A stretch of 64,000 nucleotides of DNA from Shewanella electrica (GTDB lineage: Bacteria; Pseudomonadota; Gammaproteobacteria; Enterobacterales; Shewanellaceae): the NCBI RefSeq assembly GCF_022321485.1, contig NZ_JAKOGG010000008.1:62001-126000 (forward strand). The letters are read 5' to 3'. Under the pieces are notes generated by a model. It had not been told where the DNA came from. It worked only from the letters and a program-made list of their open reading frames with translations, and made no database searches. The stretch's first letter is position 1; every line of letters starts with the position of its first letter. Positions 9,499 through 17,286 of this stretch are shown piece by piece. Made by a program: the position numbers and the translations under genes.

Positions 9499-10002
9499 GT
9501 GATTGATTTGAATACCTACCAATTGAACAAACAGCATCTTGCCAGCTATATCATGGCGCCGTTGCTGCTGTGGCTCTGTAGTTCGGTAGCGTGGATCCAG
9601 CTCGCGCTGGTTTCGGTACCTGATAGCTTACGTGGTAAGGCGTTGTGTTTGGTTGCGTTGGCCTTAGCCTCTTTGGGCTGGCTGTTTGTGCGCTTCTTCC
9701 GTTTCGCTGGTACGCCCAAAGCGATCACGTTCAACATGGATGAGCAGCGGCTGTATATCGATAGCTCTGGCTATGCCTTGGCTGATATGAAATACGTGAT
9801 TGTGACGCAAAAAAATCGTTCATTCGCCGTGGAGATTGAGTGGTTAACTAAACCACGTTTTGCGGCTAATACGCGACTTAAAACGCCGTTATTATTGGCG
9901 TTAGACACCGATGCTGTGGCTTTTAGAGAAGCTATAGCGGCGGTCAGTAATGTCGAATGGTATCAAGTGGGCGCGCCGCGTCAGCCAGTGACAACCAAGT
10001 AA
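9499..10002 (+). CDS. Hypothetical inner-membrane protein between RyhB copies 1 and 2
   Basis: Not recognised. 167 residues from a GTG at 9499; a TTG at 9508 is an alternative because AGGTG lies just before it. Two hydrophobic segments, about 16-38 (SYIMAPLLLWLCSSVAWIQL) and 47-65 (ALCLVALALASLGWLFVRFF), then a soluble C-terminal domain of about 100 residues with mixed beta character (KAITFNMDEQRLYIDSSGYA). This layout resembles small membrane proteins with a cytosolic PH-like or YcxB-like domain, but that is only an impression. It is the sole gene inside the RyhB array. Confidence 0.6.
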   Translation: MIDLNTYQLNKQHLASYIMAPLLLWLCSSVAWIQLALVSVPDSLRGKALCLVALALASLGWLFVRFFRFAGTPKAITFNMDEQRLYIDSSGYALADMKYVIVTQKNRSFAVEIEWLTKPRFAANTRLKTPLLLALDTDAVAFREAIAAVSNVEWYQVGAPRQPVTTK

Positions 10003-10045
10003 ATGGCAGTGTTGTCTGCCATTTTGTAAAGAGCGCAAAAATAGT

Positions 10046-10075
10046 TTGCAAACACAAATGAGAACTATTATCGTT
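10046..10075 (+). promoter_or_regulatory. Fur-box promoter of RyhB copy 2
   Basis: -35 TTGCAA (10046-10051), 17-base spacer, -10 TATCGT (10069-10074). Fur-like TGAGAACTATTATCG at 10059-10073, 11 of 15 positions of the 7-1-7 consensus. Confidence 0.8.
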
Positions 10076-10080
10076 AGTTT

Positions 10081-10206
10081 GCGTTCCAAAACTCATTCCT
10101 AACGAAAGGTATGCACTACCCCTCCGTTCGTTATGGTGCTCCTGAGTTTGCATTGCACGACATTACTCACACTCTTTGCGCCGATGAATTTCATCGGCGT
10201 TTTTTT
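10081..10206 (+). ncRNA. ryhB2: RyhB-type small RNA, copy 2 (divergent core)
   Basis: Same architecture as copy 1: 5' part GCGTTCCAAAACTCATTCCT, terminator CGCCGATGA, loop ATT, TCATCGGCG (10179-10199) and a T tract. The 5' half is close to copy 1 (CGAAAGGTATGCAC and CCCTCCGTTCGTTATGGTGC are shared). The pairing core reads TGCACGACATTACTCACA (10154-10171), two substitutions away from the other three copies. That could shift its target set or mark early decay. Promoter and terminator look intact. Confidence 0.8.
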
Positions 10207-10219
10207 ATCTAAAATTTCT

Positions 10220-10247
10220 GAGTTGCGAGTTGCGAGTTGCGAGTTGC
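10220..10247 (+). repeat. Heptanucleotide repeat, four GAGTTGC units (after copy 2)
   Basis: Four perfect tandem units of GAGTTGC, 14 bases past the copy 2 T tract. One base per unit differs from the GAGATGC array after copy 1. Confidence 0.95.
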
Positions 10248-10559
10248 GCAAAGGCGCTTTGATTGGGCGTCAAGTTATACCGCTTGTCATTCATGTCACA
10301 TGGTCATACCGTCTTGTATGGTCGAGTCTCCCATCGTCAGTGTGCCAGCGTTGCTTGTTAGCCGGCATACCGCACGGCTAATGTTGCCGCAGCCATAGTT
10401 ATCTGGCGCTCGCTAACTCTTGCTTGCTCATCTGCTGCCTGCCGCTGTCGATTAACAGCAATCGCTTAACTGGGCAATACGCTACTCACGCGAGACCCAC
10501 GCCGACGTCGCAGCAAATATGGACGAATTGTAAAGATGACGAATTTTTTAGCAAATAGC

Positions 10560-10589
10560 TTGATAATGTTAATGAGAACTATTATCGTT
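10560..10589 (+). promoter_or_regulatory. Fur-box promoter of RyhB copy 3
   Basis: -35 TTGATA (10560-10565), 17-base spacer, -10 TATCGT (10583-10588); Fur-like TGAGAACTATTATCG at 10573-10587. Confidence 0.8.
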
Positions 10590-10594
10590 TGTTT

Positions 10595-10726
10595 GCGTTC
10601 CAAAACTCATCATTCCAAACGAGGATTAGATTGCAGTCTGCTTCTTCGTATGGTGTTCCCTGAGTTTGCATAGCACGACATTGCTCACACACTCTTTGCG
10701 CCGATGAATTTCATCGGCGTTTTTTT
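10595..10726 (+). ncRNA. ryhB3: RyhB-type small RNA, copy 3
   Basis: Core AGCACGACATTGCTCACA at 10672-10689 is identical to copies 1 and 4. Terminator CGCCGATGA, loop ATT, TCATCGGCG at 10699-10719 and a T tract to 10726. The 5' region after GCGTTCCAAAACTCAT differs from copies 1 and 2 (CGAGGATTAGATTGCAGTCT in place of CGAAAGGTATGCACAACCCC) and matches copy 4, so there are two 5' types. Predicted length is about 132 bases. Confidence 0.85.
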
Positions 10727-10739
10727 ATTTAAAATTTCT

Positions 10740-10767
10740 GAGTTGCGAGTTGCGAGTTGCGAGTTGC
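10740..10767 (+). repeat. Heptanucleotide repeat, four GAGTTGC units (after copy 3)
   Basis: Four perfect tandem units of GAGTTGC, as after copy 2; part of the roughly 520 bp duplication. Confidence 0.95.
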
Positions 10768-11088
10768 GCAAAGGCGCTTTGATTGGGCGTCAAGTTATAC
10801 CGCTTGTCATTCATCTCACATATTCGAAGCGGTCATACCGTCTTTTATGGTCGAGTCTCCCATCGTCAGTGTGCCAGCGTTGCTTGTTAGCCGGCATACC
10901 GCACGGCTAATGTTGCCGCAGCCATGGTTATCTGGCGCTCGCTAACTCTTGTTTGCTCATCTGCTGCCCGCCGCTGTCGATTAACAGCAATCGCTTAACG
11001 GGGCCATATGCTACTGACGCTAGAATTACGCCGACGGTGCAGCAACGGTAGGCGAATTGTAAAGATGACGAATTTTTTAGCAAACCGC

Positions 11089-11118
11089 TTGCTAATGTTA
11101 ATGAGAACTATTATCGTT
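11089..11118 (+). promoter_or_regulatory. Fur-box promoter of RyhB copy 4
   Basis: -35 TTGCTA (11089-11094), 17-base spacer, -10 TATCGT (11112-11117); Fur-like TGAGAACTATTATCG at 11102-11116. Confidence 0.8.
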
Positions 11119-11123
11119 TGTTT

Positions 11124-11253
11124 GCGTTCCAAAACTCATTCCAAACGAGGATTAGATTGCAGTCTGCTTCTTCGTATGGTGTTCCCTGAGTTTGCATAGC
11201 ACGACATTGCTCACACACTCTTTGCGCCGATGAATTTCATCGGCGTTTTTTTT
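11124..11253 (+). ncRNA. ryhB4: RyhB-type small RNA, copy 4
   Basis: Core AGCACGACATTGCTCACA at 11198-11215. Terminator CGCCGATGA, loop ATT, TCATCGGCG at 11225-11245 with an eight-T tract that ends four bases from the stop codon of the convergent sensor-kinase gene. The 5' region is nearly the same as copy 3, lacking the short CATTC-type insertion near 10610. The heptamer array seen after the first three copies is missing, so this copy ends the array. Confidence 0.86.
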
Positions 11254-11256
11254 ATG

Positions 11257-13383
11257 TCATCGGCGGGTCTGGTTCGCGCTGCCCAGCAGCCCCTCGAACG
11301 GCAGTACATGGTTTTCTTGCGCTTTATGGCGTAGATAGATGGTAAACACCGTGCCTTTATTCACTTCTGAGCGCACTTCGATGCTGCCGCCAATGCGTTT
11401 AATCAAGCCGTAACTGAGGGATAACCCCAAACCGGTGCCGTCTTTGCGGGTGGTATAGAATGGATCAAAAATGCGGCCGACTTGCTCGGCTGGAATACCG
11501 CAACCTTCGTCTTCAATCTCAATCTTCACCCCAACCGGCTTATCTTGCAGCGTCCAGTCATTGGTACGCAGCCAGATACGGCCATTGCCATCCATCGCAT
11601 GGGCGGCGTTCATCACCATGTTGATCAGCACTTGCAGCAGCTGTGGCCGATTCACTTCAACCGGACAACTGGCGTTGAGTTCAGACAGCAATACCACTTC
11701 CTGTTTGCCGAGTGAGTGGCGCACCAGCAGTTGCATCTCATCAATGATCGGCCCGGTCTGTTGCATCTCAATCGGCGCGTTAAATTCGCCAGGACGGCTG
11801 TATTGCAGCAGGCTGCGAATGATGGTGCTGATGCGTCCCACTTGCTGGATCACCAGCTCAATCTCTTCCTCTACCGCGGCGGCATTATCGCCTAGCTCGT
11901 AGCGCATTAGCTCCATATTGCCGAGGATCACCGCTGTTGGGTTGTTGATCTCATGGGCGATGCCAGCGGTTAGTTCACCGAGCGCGGTGAGTTTTTCGTT
12001 GGTGACCAGCTGGTGGCGGGTTTCATTCAGCAGTTTAACGTTTTGCTGTAGCTCTTCGGTCTTTTCTTGCAGGCTGCGAGTACGTTGCTCAACTTTCATC
12101 TCCAACTGCTCGGCCGCCGCTTGAATTTGCGCATTACGGCGTTGCAGCAGATCGAGCATGTTGTCGAACTGTTCGGCGAGGTTAGACAGCTCGTTGTCGC
12201 TTTCCAGCCCTAACTCACCGATACGCAGATTACGGCCAGACTGCACCGCGTTAACCACGTGGTGAATCCGTTCAATCGGTTGCAGCAAACTGTAGGCACC
12301 GCGATACACCAACATGCCAGAAACCAGCAGTACCAGCATCAAAATGGTGCCGAGTTCGATGATGTTTAACAGGTAGTTGTGGATAAACGGCGCTTCGGAG
12401 AAACCGGTGTAGATCATGCCGATGCGTTGGCCGCGCACATCCTCTAACGGTGCGTAAGCGGAGATAAACCAGTCGTTGTAGACAAAGGCGCGATCCAGCC
12501 ACAGCAAGCCGTCATCGAGCACTTTCTGCCGTACGTCTTCCGACACTAAAGTCCCTAGCGCGCGGCCTTCAGTGGCGTGGCGAATGTTATCGACTTTGAG
12601 CGGCACGTTGGTACTCACGCGAATATTATCGAGGAAGATAGTGACAGTGCCGATGGAGCGTTCTGGCAAGGTGCCTTGGTCGTAAACCAAGTCGCGAATG
12701 TGGTCGACAATGCGGTTGTCACCGTTGATCAAGGTTCCGCCGTCGAGGAACCAAGCGGGGCTACCGCTACTGCCTTCAATTGCCAATAAACTGCGGCTGA
12801 GTAGCCCGCGGGTTTCTTCTGACAGTGACGGCGAGTGCGCGCGCGGCGTGGCGATAATCGGCAAGCGCGCTTTGGCTGGTAAATTAGGGTCAATGCGGGC
12901 GAGGCGGGCGCCGGGCAGCACCATCAAGCCAGAATAGACGCCGGTATCTTTCATCTTAGGTAACATCTGCCGCACGTCAGGATCTTGGGCAGCGCTATCG
13001 ATGGTGATGAACTGTAAAAAGTCGAGGTGCAGTAGTTGTTTCTGCTCGGCGAGAAAACGGCGGATCTCCACCACTTGGCTGTTATCGCCCGCTTGCAATG
13101 CGCGTAAGCGGGTTTGAAATTCGTAGGAGTTTTTAATCCGATCCAGCAGCTTTTCTTGATTTTGCTGCACTGACGATAGCGTGTTGATTGCCACAGTTAA
13201 GTCAGCTTTTACTTTCATAAATAGCTGCTTGCCGGTGTAACTGATATTCCAGTAAATGGTAATGAACACCAAGCTCACTAACGTCAGTAAGATCGGCAGC
13301 AGCGTCAGAATCAAGATTTTATAGCGCACCTTGGCTTGCATCTGCCGCCAAGTTACGCCAAACAGCCGTTGAAACAGCGTCAC
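11257..13383 (-). CDS. Sensor histidine kinase with periplasmic Cache-type domain
   Basis: 708 residues from a GTG at 13383, three bases after the stop codon of the response regulator gene, so the two are co-transcribed and probably translationally coupled. Order: membrane segment about 24-46 (ILILTLLPILLTLVSLVFIT), a large periplasmic domain of about 280 residues with the layout of a double Cache sensor, second membrane segment about 338-360, HAMP, a coiled coil (QLEMKVEQRTRSLQEKTEEL), HisKA with phospho-acceptor His477 in GIAHEINNPTAV, and HATPase (NMVMNAAHAMDG, DEGCGIP, GTGLGLSLSYG). The kinase core is of the NtrB/DctB type that pairs with sigma-54 activators. Ligand unknown; genomic context suggests tungstate, molybdate or formate. 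Confidence 0.93.
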   Translation of the reverse strand: MTLFQRLFGVTWRQMQAKVRYKILILTLLPILLTLVSLVFITIYWNISYTGKQLFMKVKADLTVAINTLSSVQQNQEKLLDRIKNSYEFQTRLRALQAGDNSQVVEIRRFLAEQKQLLHLDFLQFITIDSAAQDPDVRQMLPKMKDTGVYSGLMVLPGARLARIDPNLPAKARLPIIATPRAHSPSLSEETRGLLSRSLLAIEGSSGSPAWFLDGGTLINGDNRIVDHIRDLVYDQGTLPERSIGTVTIFLDNIRVSTNVPLKVDNIRHATEGRALGTLVSEDVRQKVLDDGLLWLDRAFVYNDWFISAYAPLEDVRGQRIGMIYTGFSEAPFIHNYLLNIIELGTILMLVLLVSGMLVYRGAYSLLQPIERIHHVVNAVQSGRNLRIGELGLESDNELSNLAEQFDNMLDLLQRRNAQIQAAAEQLEMKVEQRTRSLQEKTEELQQNVKLLNETRHQLVTNEKLTALGELTAGIAHEINNPTAVILGNMELMRYELGDNAAAVEEEIELVIQQVGRISTIIRSLLQYSRPGEFNAPIEMQQTGPIIDEMQLLVRHSLGKQEVVLLSELNASCPVEVNRPQLLQVLINMVMNAAHAMDGNGRIWLRTNDWTLQDKPVGVKIEIEDEGCGIPAEQVGRIFDPFYTTRKDGTGLGLSLSYGLIKRIGGSIEVRSEVNKGTVFTIYLRHKAQENHVLPFEGLLGSANQTRR

Positions 13384-13385
13384 AA

Positions 13386-14774
13386 TTAAAACTCCTGATC
13401 CGGCTCAGATTCGCTATCAAACCACTCTTTATATTTACGGTCGAGCGTTTTACGCGATACGCCCAATACCCGCGCGGCCGCCGATTTGTTGCCGCCGTGG
13501 GTGGCGACTACCGCGGTAACGTGGTCTTTTTCCACTTCTTTGAGTGGCCAATCCATTGGATAACCGCTTTGCACGGGTTGTTCCGATTTTGGCAGATCTT
13601 TCCAATACTCTGCTGGTGGTTTGCCCAACAGCAGACAGCGTTCGATCATGTTGCGCAGCTCGCGGGTGTTACCCGGCCAGTCATGCTGCTGCAACTTGAG
13701 CAGATCTTCGTGGCTCCACACCACTTCGCGCACACCGAGTTCTACCCCGAGTTGACGGGTGAAATGGTGGGTCAGTTCCACCACATCCTCCGGCCGTTCA
13801 CGCAGTGGTGGAATGGTCAGATTAAGTACGTTGAGGCGGTAAAACAGATCGCGACGGAAGTTACCGGCTTCAACTTCTTCTTGCAGTTTGCGGTTGGTGG
13901 CGGCCACTACGCGCACATCAATGGCAATCTCTTTCTCACTGCCGACTGGGCGAATCGATTTCTGCTCCAATACGCGCAGCAGCGAGGTTTGCATCTTCAG
14001 CGGCATTTCGCCGATTTCATCGAGGAAGATGGTGCCGCCAGAGGCGAAACTAAACAGCCCTTCGCGGTTACCTTTGGCGCCAGTAAAGGCGCCAGCGGTG
14101 TGACCAAACAGTTCGCTTTCCAGCAGTTCTGGCGCGATAGAGCCACAGTTTACTGGCACAAATGGACCGCGGCGGCCACTCAGTGCATGCAGTTGACGCG
14201 CCACTAACTCTTTACCTGTGCCTGATTCGCCTTCAATCAACACCACCGCATTGGTTGGCGCGACTCGCTCGATAATGCGCTTCACTTCGGTCATGGCGTC
14301 GCTGTTGCCAATCAAGGTAGACGAGAAGCCGAGCGAGACATCGCGGCGCAGCATTAAGTTTTCCCGTTTCAACAGGCGGCGCTCAATACAACGATCGACC
14401 GATTGCATCATCTGGTCGAGATGGAATGGCTTGAGGATAAAGTCGGAGGCGCCCGCCCGTAGCGCTTGAATCGCTACGTCCATGTCGGCGTAACCGGTCA
14501 TAAAAATGATGTCGGAACGGCGCTCTTGGTCGTCCAGCGCTTCGCGCCATTCGATACCGCTGCGGCCAGGCAGGCGAATGTCCACTATCAGCAGGTCAAA
14601 GTGGCAACGGCTCCGCAGTTGCTCCGCTTCTTCGATGCTGGCAGCGGTTTCCACCAAGGCAAATTTCTTTGCCAGTGCTTTACTCAAAAAACTGCGCATC
14701 CCTGGCTCGTCATCCACAATCAGCACTGATACGGCTGAAGGCAATGGTTTTAGCTGTGTATCAATTTGACTCAT
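13386..14774 (-). CDS. NtrC-family sigma-54-dependent response regulator
   Basis: 462 residues. Receiver domain 15-130 with acidic pair Asp21/Asp22, phospho-acceptor Asp65 in LLIVDIRLPG and Lys115 in DFILKPF. AAA+ domain about 155-385 with Walker A GESGTGKE (182-189), GAFTGA sigma-54 contact loop (228-233), Walker B GGTIFLDEIGEMP. C-terminal Fis-type helix-turn-helix NKSAAARVLGVSRKTLDRKY. It is transcribed divergently from tupABC, whose promoter is a sigma-54 promoter, so the simplest target is tup. A second copy of the candidate enhancer upstream of the formate dehydrogenase operon suggests a second target. Confidence 0.95.
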   Translation of the reverse strand: MSQIDTQLKPLPSAVSVLIVDDEPGMRSFLSKALAKKFALVETAASIEEAEQLRSRCHFDLLIVDIRLPGRSGIEWREALDDQERRSDIIFMTGYADMDVAIQALRAGASDFILKPFHLDQMMQSVDRCIERRLLKRENLMLRRDVSLGFSSTLIGNSDAMTEVKRIIERVAPTNAVVLIEGESGTGKELVARQLHALSGRRGPFVPVNCGSIAPELLESELFGHTAGAFTGAKGNREGLFSFASGGTIFLDEIGEMPLKMQTSLLRVLEQKSIRPVGSEKEIAIDVRVVAATNRKLQEEVEAGNFRRDLFYRLNVLNLTIPPLRERPEDVVELTHHFTRQLGVELGVREVVWSHEDLLKLQQHDWPGNTRELRNMIERCLLLGKPPAEYWKDLPKSEQPVQSGYPMDWPLKEVEKDHVTAVVATHGGNKSAAARVLGVSRKTLDRKYKEWFDSESEPDQEF

Positions 14775-14869
14775 AGTTGATTAGGCTGGACATTCTGACG
14801 GGTTAGGTAAGTATTCTATCACTGACTAATGTAAATTTGGTCACTATGGGGCAGTTTAAAGTGGCGTTG

Positions 14870-14882
14870 AGACAAATTGTCT
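14870..14882. promoter_or_regulatory. Candidate enhancer site for the NtrC-type regulator
   Basis: Perfect inverted repeat AGACAA-A-TTGTCT, centred about 110 bases before the predicted tup start. The same AGACAAATTGTC occurs at 32116-32127, upstream of another sigma-54-type promoter. Assignment to the regulator is inference. Confidence 0.6.
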
Positions 14883-14901
14883 GAGGGCTTTTTAGTCTAA
14901 C

Positions 14902-14917
14902 TGTGACAAATTTCACA
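14902..14917. promoter_or_regulatory. CRP-type palindrome or second enhancer site
   Basis: TGTGA-CAAATT-TCACA carries both perfect CRP half-sites with the right spacing, centred about 76 bases before the predicted tup start. It also shares GACAAATT with the site at 14870-14882, 34 bases (about three helical turns) away, so it could instead be a degenerate second activator site. Confidence 0.55.
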
Positions 14918-14959
14918 CCAATGTTAGGTAGATGCAGATAACTCGACCATAATTGCGTG

Positions 14960-14975
14960 TGGCACTCATTTTGCT
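14960..14975 (+). promoter_or_regulatory. Sigma-54 promoter of the tup operon
   Basis: TGGCAC-TCATT-TTGCT: exact match to the -24/-12 consensus TGGCAC-N5-TTGCW. Transcription should start near 14986, about 70 bases before tupA. Confidence 0.9.
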
Positions 14976-15055
14976 AATGGGGCAGGCACGAACGCGTTGT
15001 GAAAGTGGCACTCTAAACAAAACTTTCACCGCAATTACTAAGCCAAGGAGCAATC

Positions 15056-15868
15056 ATGCTAAAAATGAAAAAAATGATCGGTTATGCCGTTGCTGCTGGA
15101 TTGATGTTTGTTTCTTCTGCATATGCACAGGAAACCATCAAACTGGCAACAACAACCAGTACAGAAAACTCAGGGTTGTTGGGCTATCTGTTACCTAAAT
15201 TTGAAGCCGAATCAGGCTATAAAGTCCAAGTTATTGCCACCGGTACCGGTAAAGCGTTGAAACTGGGTGAACAAGGCGATGTGGACTTGGTGATGACCCA
15301 CGCACCAAAAGCAGAAGCTAAATTTGTTGATGATGGTTTCGGGGTGGAACCACGCGGCATTATGGAAAACGATTTTGTGGTGTTGGGCCCTAAAGCTGAC
15401 CCAGCCAAACTGCAAGGCAGTGCTTCAGCCGAGGAAGCGTTCGCTAAGATCGCGAAATCTGACGCGGGGTTTATCTCTCGTGGTGACGATTCTGGTACCC
15501 ATAAAAAAGAACTGGCTATTTGGAAAGCGGCTGACGTGAAACCAGATTTCGCTGGTTACAAATCTATCGGCCAAGGCATGGGCAAAACCCTGCAAATGGC
15601 GAGCGAACTGCAAGCTTATACCCTGTCTGACCGCGGTACTTATATCGCTTACCAAGGCAAAGTTGATTTAGTGGTCGATTTTGATGGCGGCAACACGCTG
15701 GCAAACCCTTACCAAGTGATTCTGATCAACCCTAAAAAATACCCAGATCTGAACCACGCCGGTGCACGCGCATTTGCCGATTGGTTGTGTTCTAAAGAAG
15801 GGCAAGCCTTAATTGATGGCTTCCAAGTAAAAGGCCAACAACTGTTTAAAGCGACTTATCACAAGTAA
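15056..15868 (+). CDS. tupA: Tungstate ABC transporter, substrate-binding protein
   Basis: 270 residues with a signal peptide cleaved after AYA24. The mature N-terminus ETIKLATTTSTENSGLLGYL contains the TTTSTENSGL motif typical of TupA/WtpA-like tungstate-binding proteins, which favour tungstate over molybdate and sulfate. Further family elements are GTGKALKLGEQGDVDLVMTH and FISRGDDSGTHKKE. Acts in the periplasm and delivers the oxyanion to TupB. AAGGAG sits six bases before the ATG at 15056; ATGs at 15065 and 15074 are less well placed. First gene of tupABC-mobA-mobB/moeA, driven by the sigma-54 promoter at 14960. Confidence 0.93.
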   Translation: MLKMKKMIGYAVAAGLMFVSSAYAQETIKLATTTSTENSGLLGYLLPKFEAESGYKVQVIATGTGKALKLGEQGDVDLVMTHAPKAEAKFVDDGFGVEPRGIMENDFVVLGPKADPAKLQGSASAEEAFAKIAKSDAGFISRGDDSGTHKKELAIWKAADVKPDFAGYKSIGQGMGKTLQMASELQAYTLSDRGTYIAYQGKVDLVVDFDGGNTLANPYQVILINPKKYPDLNHAGARAFADWLCSKEGQALIDGFQVKGQQLFKATYHK

Positions 15869-16575
15869 TGTCTGAAGGTTGGTTAACACTGATACAGCAG
15901 GCGTTTCGCCTGCTGTTTTCTCTGGACCCGGAAGTTTGGTCCATCATCTCTGTGTCGTTTGCGGTGTCGTTATCGGCATTGCTTATCACGCTGGTTCCCT
16001 CCATTGTGCTCGGCTTTTTGCTGGCGTTTACCCGTTTCCCCGGCCAGTGGATTGTGACCAATTTAGTACAAACCTTGCAGTCGATCCCCACGGTGGTGAT
16101 TGGGCTGCTGGCCTATCTGTTACTGACCCGTAACGGCGCCTTTGGCGACCTGCGTTGGTTGTTCACTCAGCAAGGGATGATTATCGGCCAGATGATGATC
16201 TGCGCGCCAGTATTGGTTGCCATGAGCCAAGCGGCATTTACCAGCGCCGATAAACGCGCGTGGGAAACCTGCCGCACTATGGGCGCTAGTTGGCTGGGCG
16301 CGGTGTGGGTTATCTGCCGCGAATTACGCGTACCACTGCTGATGGCGGTGATCGCCTCGTTTTATCGTATCGTCACCGAAGTGGGCTGTTCGATGATGGT
16401 CGGCGGCAATATCGCCCATGTCACCCGCAACATTCCTACCGCTATCGCATTAGAAACCAGCAAAGGCGATTTTGCTCAAGCCATCGCTTTAGGTCTGGTG
16501 CTGCTGATTTTATCGCTGCTGTTGAATTTCCTGTTAGGCATATTGCGCGGTGGCTCGCGGCCAAGGAGTCATTAA
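15868..16575 (+). CDS. tupB: Tungstate ABC transporter, permease
   Basis: 235 residues; the ATG overlaps the tupA stop codon by one base (TAATG), indicating coupled translation. Five or six membrane segments and the binding-protein-dependent permease signature near AWETCRTMGASWLGAVWVIC, the EAA-loop that docks on the ATPase. Family as CysT/TupB-type permeases of oxyanion importers. Inner membrane, working as a dimer with TupC. Confidence 0.92.
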   Translation: MSEGWLTLIQQAFRLLFSLDPEVWSIISVSFAVSLSALLITLVPSIVLGFLLAFTRFPGQWIVTNLVQTLQSIPTVVIGLLAYLLLTRNGAFGDLRWLFTQQGMIIGQMMICAPVLVAMSQAAFTSADKRAWETCRTMGASWLGAVWVICRELRVPLLMAVIASFYRIVTEVGCSMMVGGNIAHVTRNIPTAIALETSKGDFAQAIALGLVLLILSLLLNFLLGILRGGSRPRSH

Positions 16576-17286
16576 ATGGCAGATTACGCGATTACCGCCC
16601 ATGAACTCAGCATGCAATTTGGTGAACGTTTACTGTTTGCCGCCGCTGAGCTGACGTTTAAGCAGGGCGATGTGATCTATCTTGCTGGGGATAATGGCAC
16701 TGGCAAAACCACGTTGATGAAGTTGCTGGCGGGGCTGATCCAGCCGACAGCGGGCACGATTCAGGCGCAGCAGCGGCCGAAAAGTTTTTGGCGGCCTAAC
16801 CCGTTACTGGGCTATGCGCTGTATTTGCACCAACATCCCTATCTTTATGATGGCGATGTGTCTTACAACCTCACATTGGCCCAGCGTTATAGCAAACTGC
16901 CTAAGGCCGAACAGCAGCAGCGCTTAGCCGCCGCGATTGAGTTGGCCCAGTTAGGGCATTTGCTCAAGTCAGGCGCGTCCCACTTATCTGGCGGCGAGCG
17001 ACAACGTTTAGCATTAGCTAGAATTTGGTTACTCAAACCGGCGTTGTTAATGCTGGATGAACCGATTTCAAACATGGACAAGGTCTCGCGACAAGTGGTG
17101 TCGACCATGATCGCCGAGTTGAAAAAACAGGGAACGGGATTACTGTTGAGTAGTCACCAAGATTCAGAGTTATTGGCGTTATGTTGCAGCAAATGGTTAA
17201 TCGAGTCGCAACGTATCGATGTATCCCCTATTGAGCAGCCTTGGTTGGCTGGAGAGTATTCAAATGTCGCAGCAAGTAGAGATTGA
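16576..17286 (+). CDS. tupC: Tungstate ABC transporter, ATP-binding protein
   Basis: 236 residues directly after tupB with no gap. Walker A GDNGTGKTT (38-46), signature LSGGERQR, Walker B ALLMLDEP, and the switch histidine in LLSSHQD. No C-terminal TOBE domain is present, unlike ModC, so oxyanion feedback through this subunit is not expected. The 3' end overlaps the mobA start by 23 bases. Confidence 0.92.
   Translation: MADYAITAHELSMQFGERLLFAAAELTFKQGDVIYLAGDNGTGKTTLMKLLAGLIQPTAGTIQAQQRPKSFWRPNPLLGYALYLHQHPYLYDGDVSYNLTLAQRYSKLPKAEQQQRLAAAIELAQLGHLLKSGASHLSGGERQRLALARIWLLKPALLMLDEPISNMDKVSRQVVSTMIAELKKQGTGLLLSSHQDSELLALCCSKWLIESQRIDVSPIEQPWLAGEYSNVAASRD

Larger units (their letters stand above)
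10172..11215 (+). repeat. Tandem duplication of about 520 bp units, each carrying one RyhB gene
   Basis: Unit A (about 10172-10689) and unit B (about 10690-11215) are direct repeats. Each runs from one RyhB terminator, through a GAGTTGC heptamer array and about 300 bases of non-coding spacer, to the core of the next RyhB gene. Long blocks are identical (for example the stretch around 10253-10295 and 10773-10815), with small indels such as the insert ATTCGAAGC near 10820. The spacers contain no convincing gene; short open frames there are by-products. This accounts for the bases between copies 2, 3 and 4. Confidence 0.92.

Noticed and set aside
10133-11199. Short open frames repeated inside the RyhB spacers (such as those beginning MNFIGVFL)
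   Set aside because: They run through the sRNA terminators and the heptamer arrays and repeat only because the DNA is duplicated; no ribosome-binding sites.
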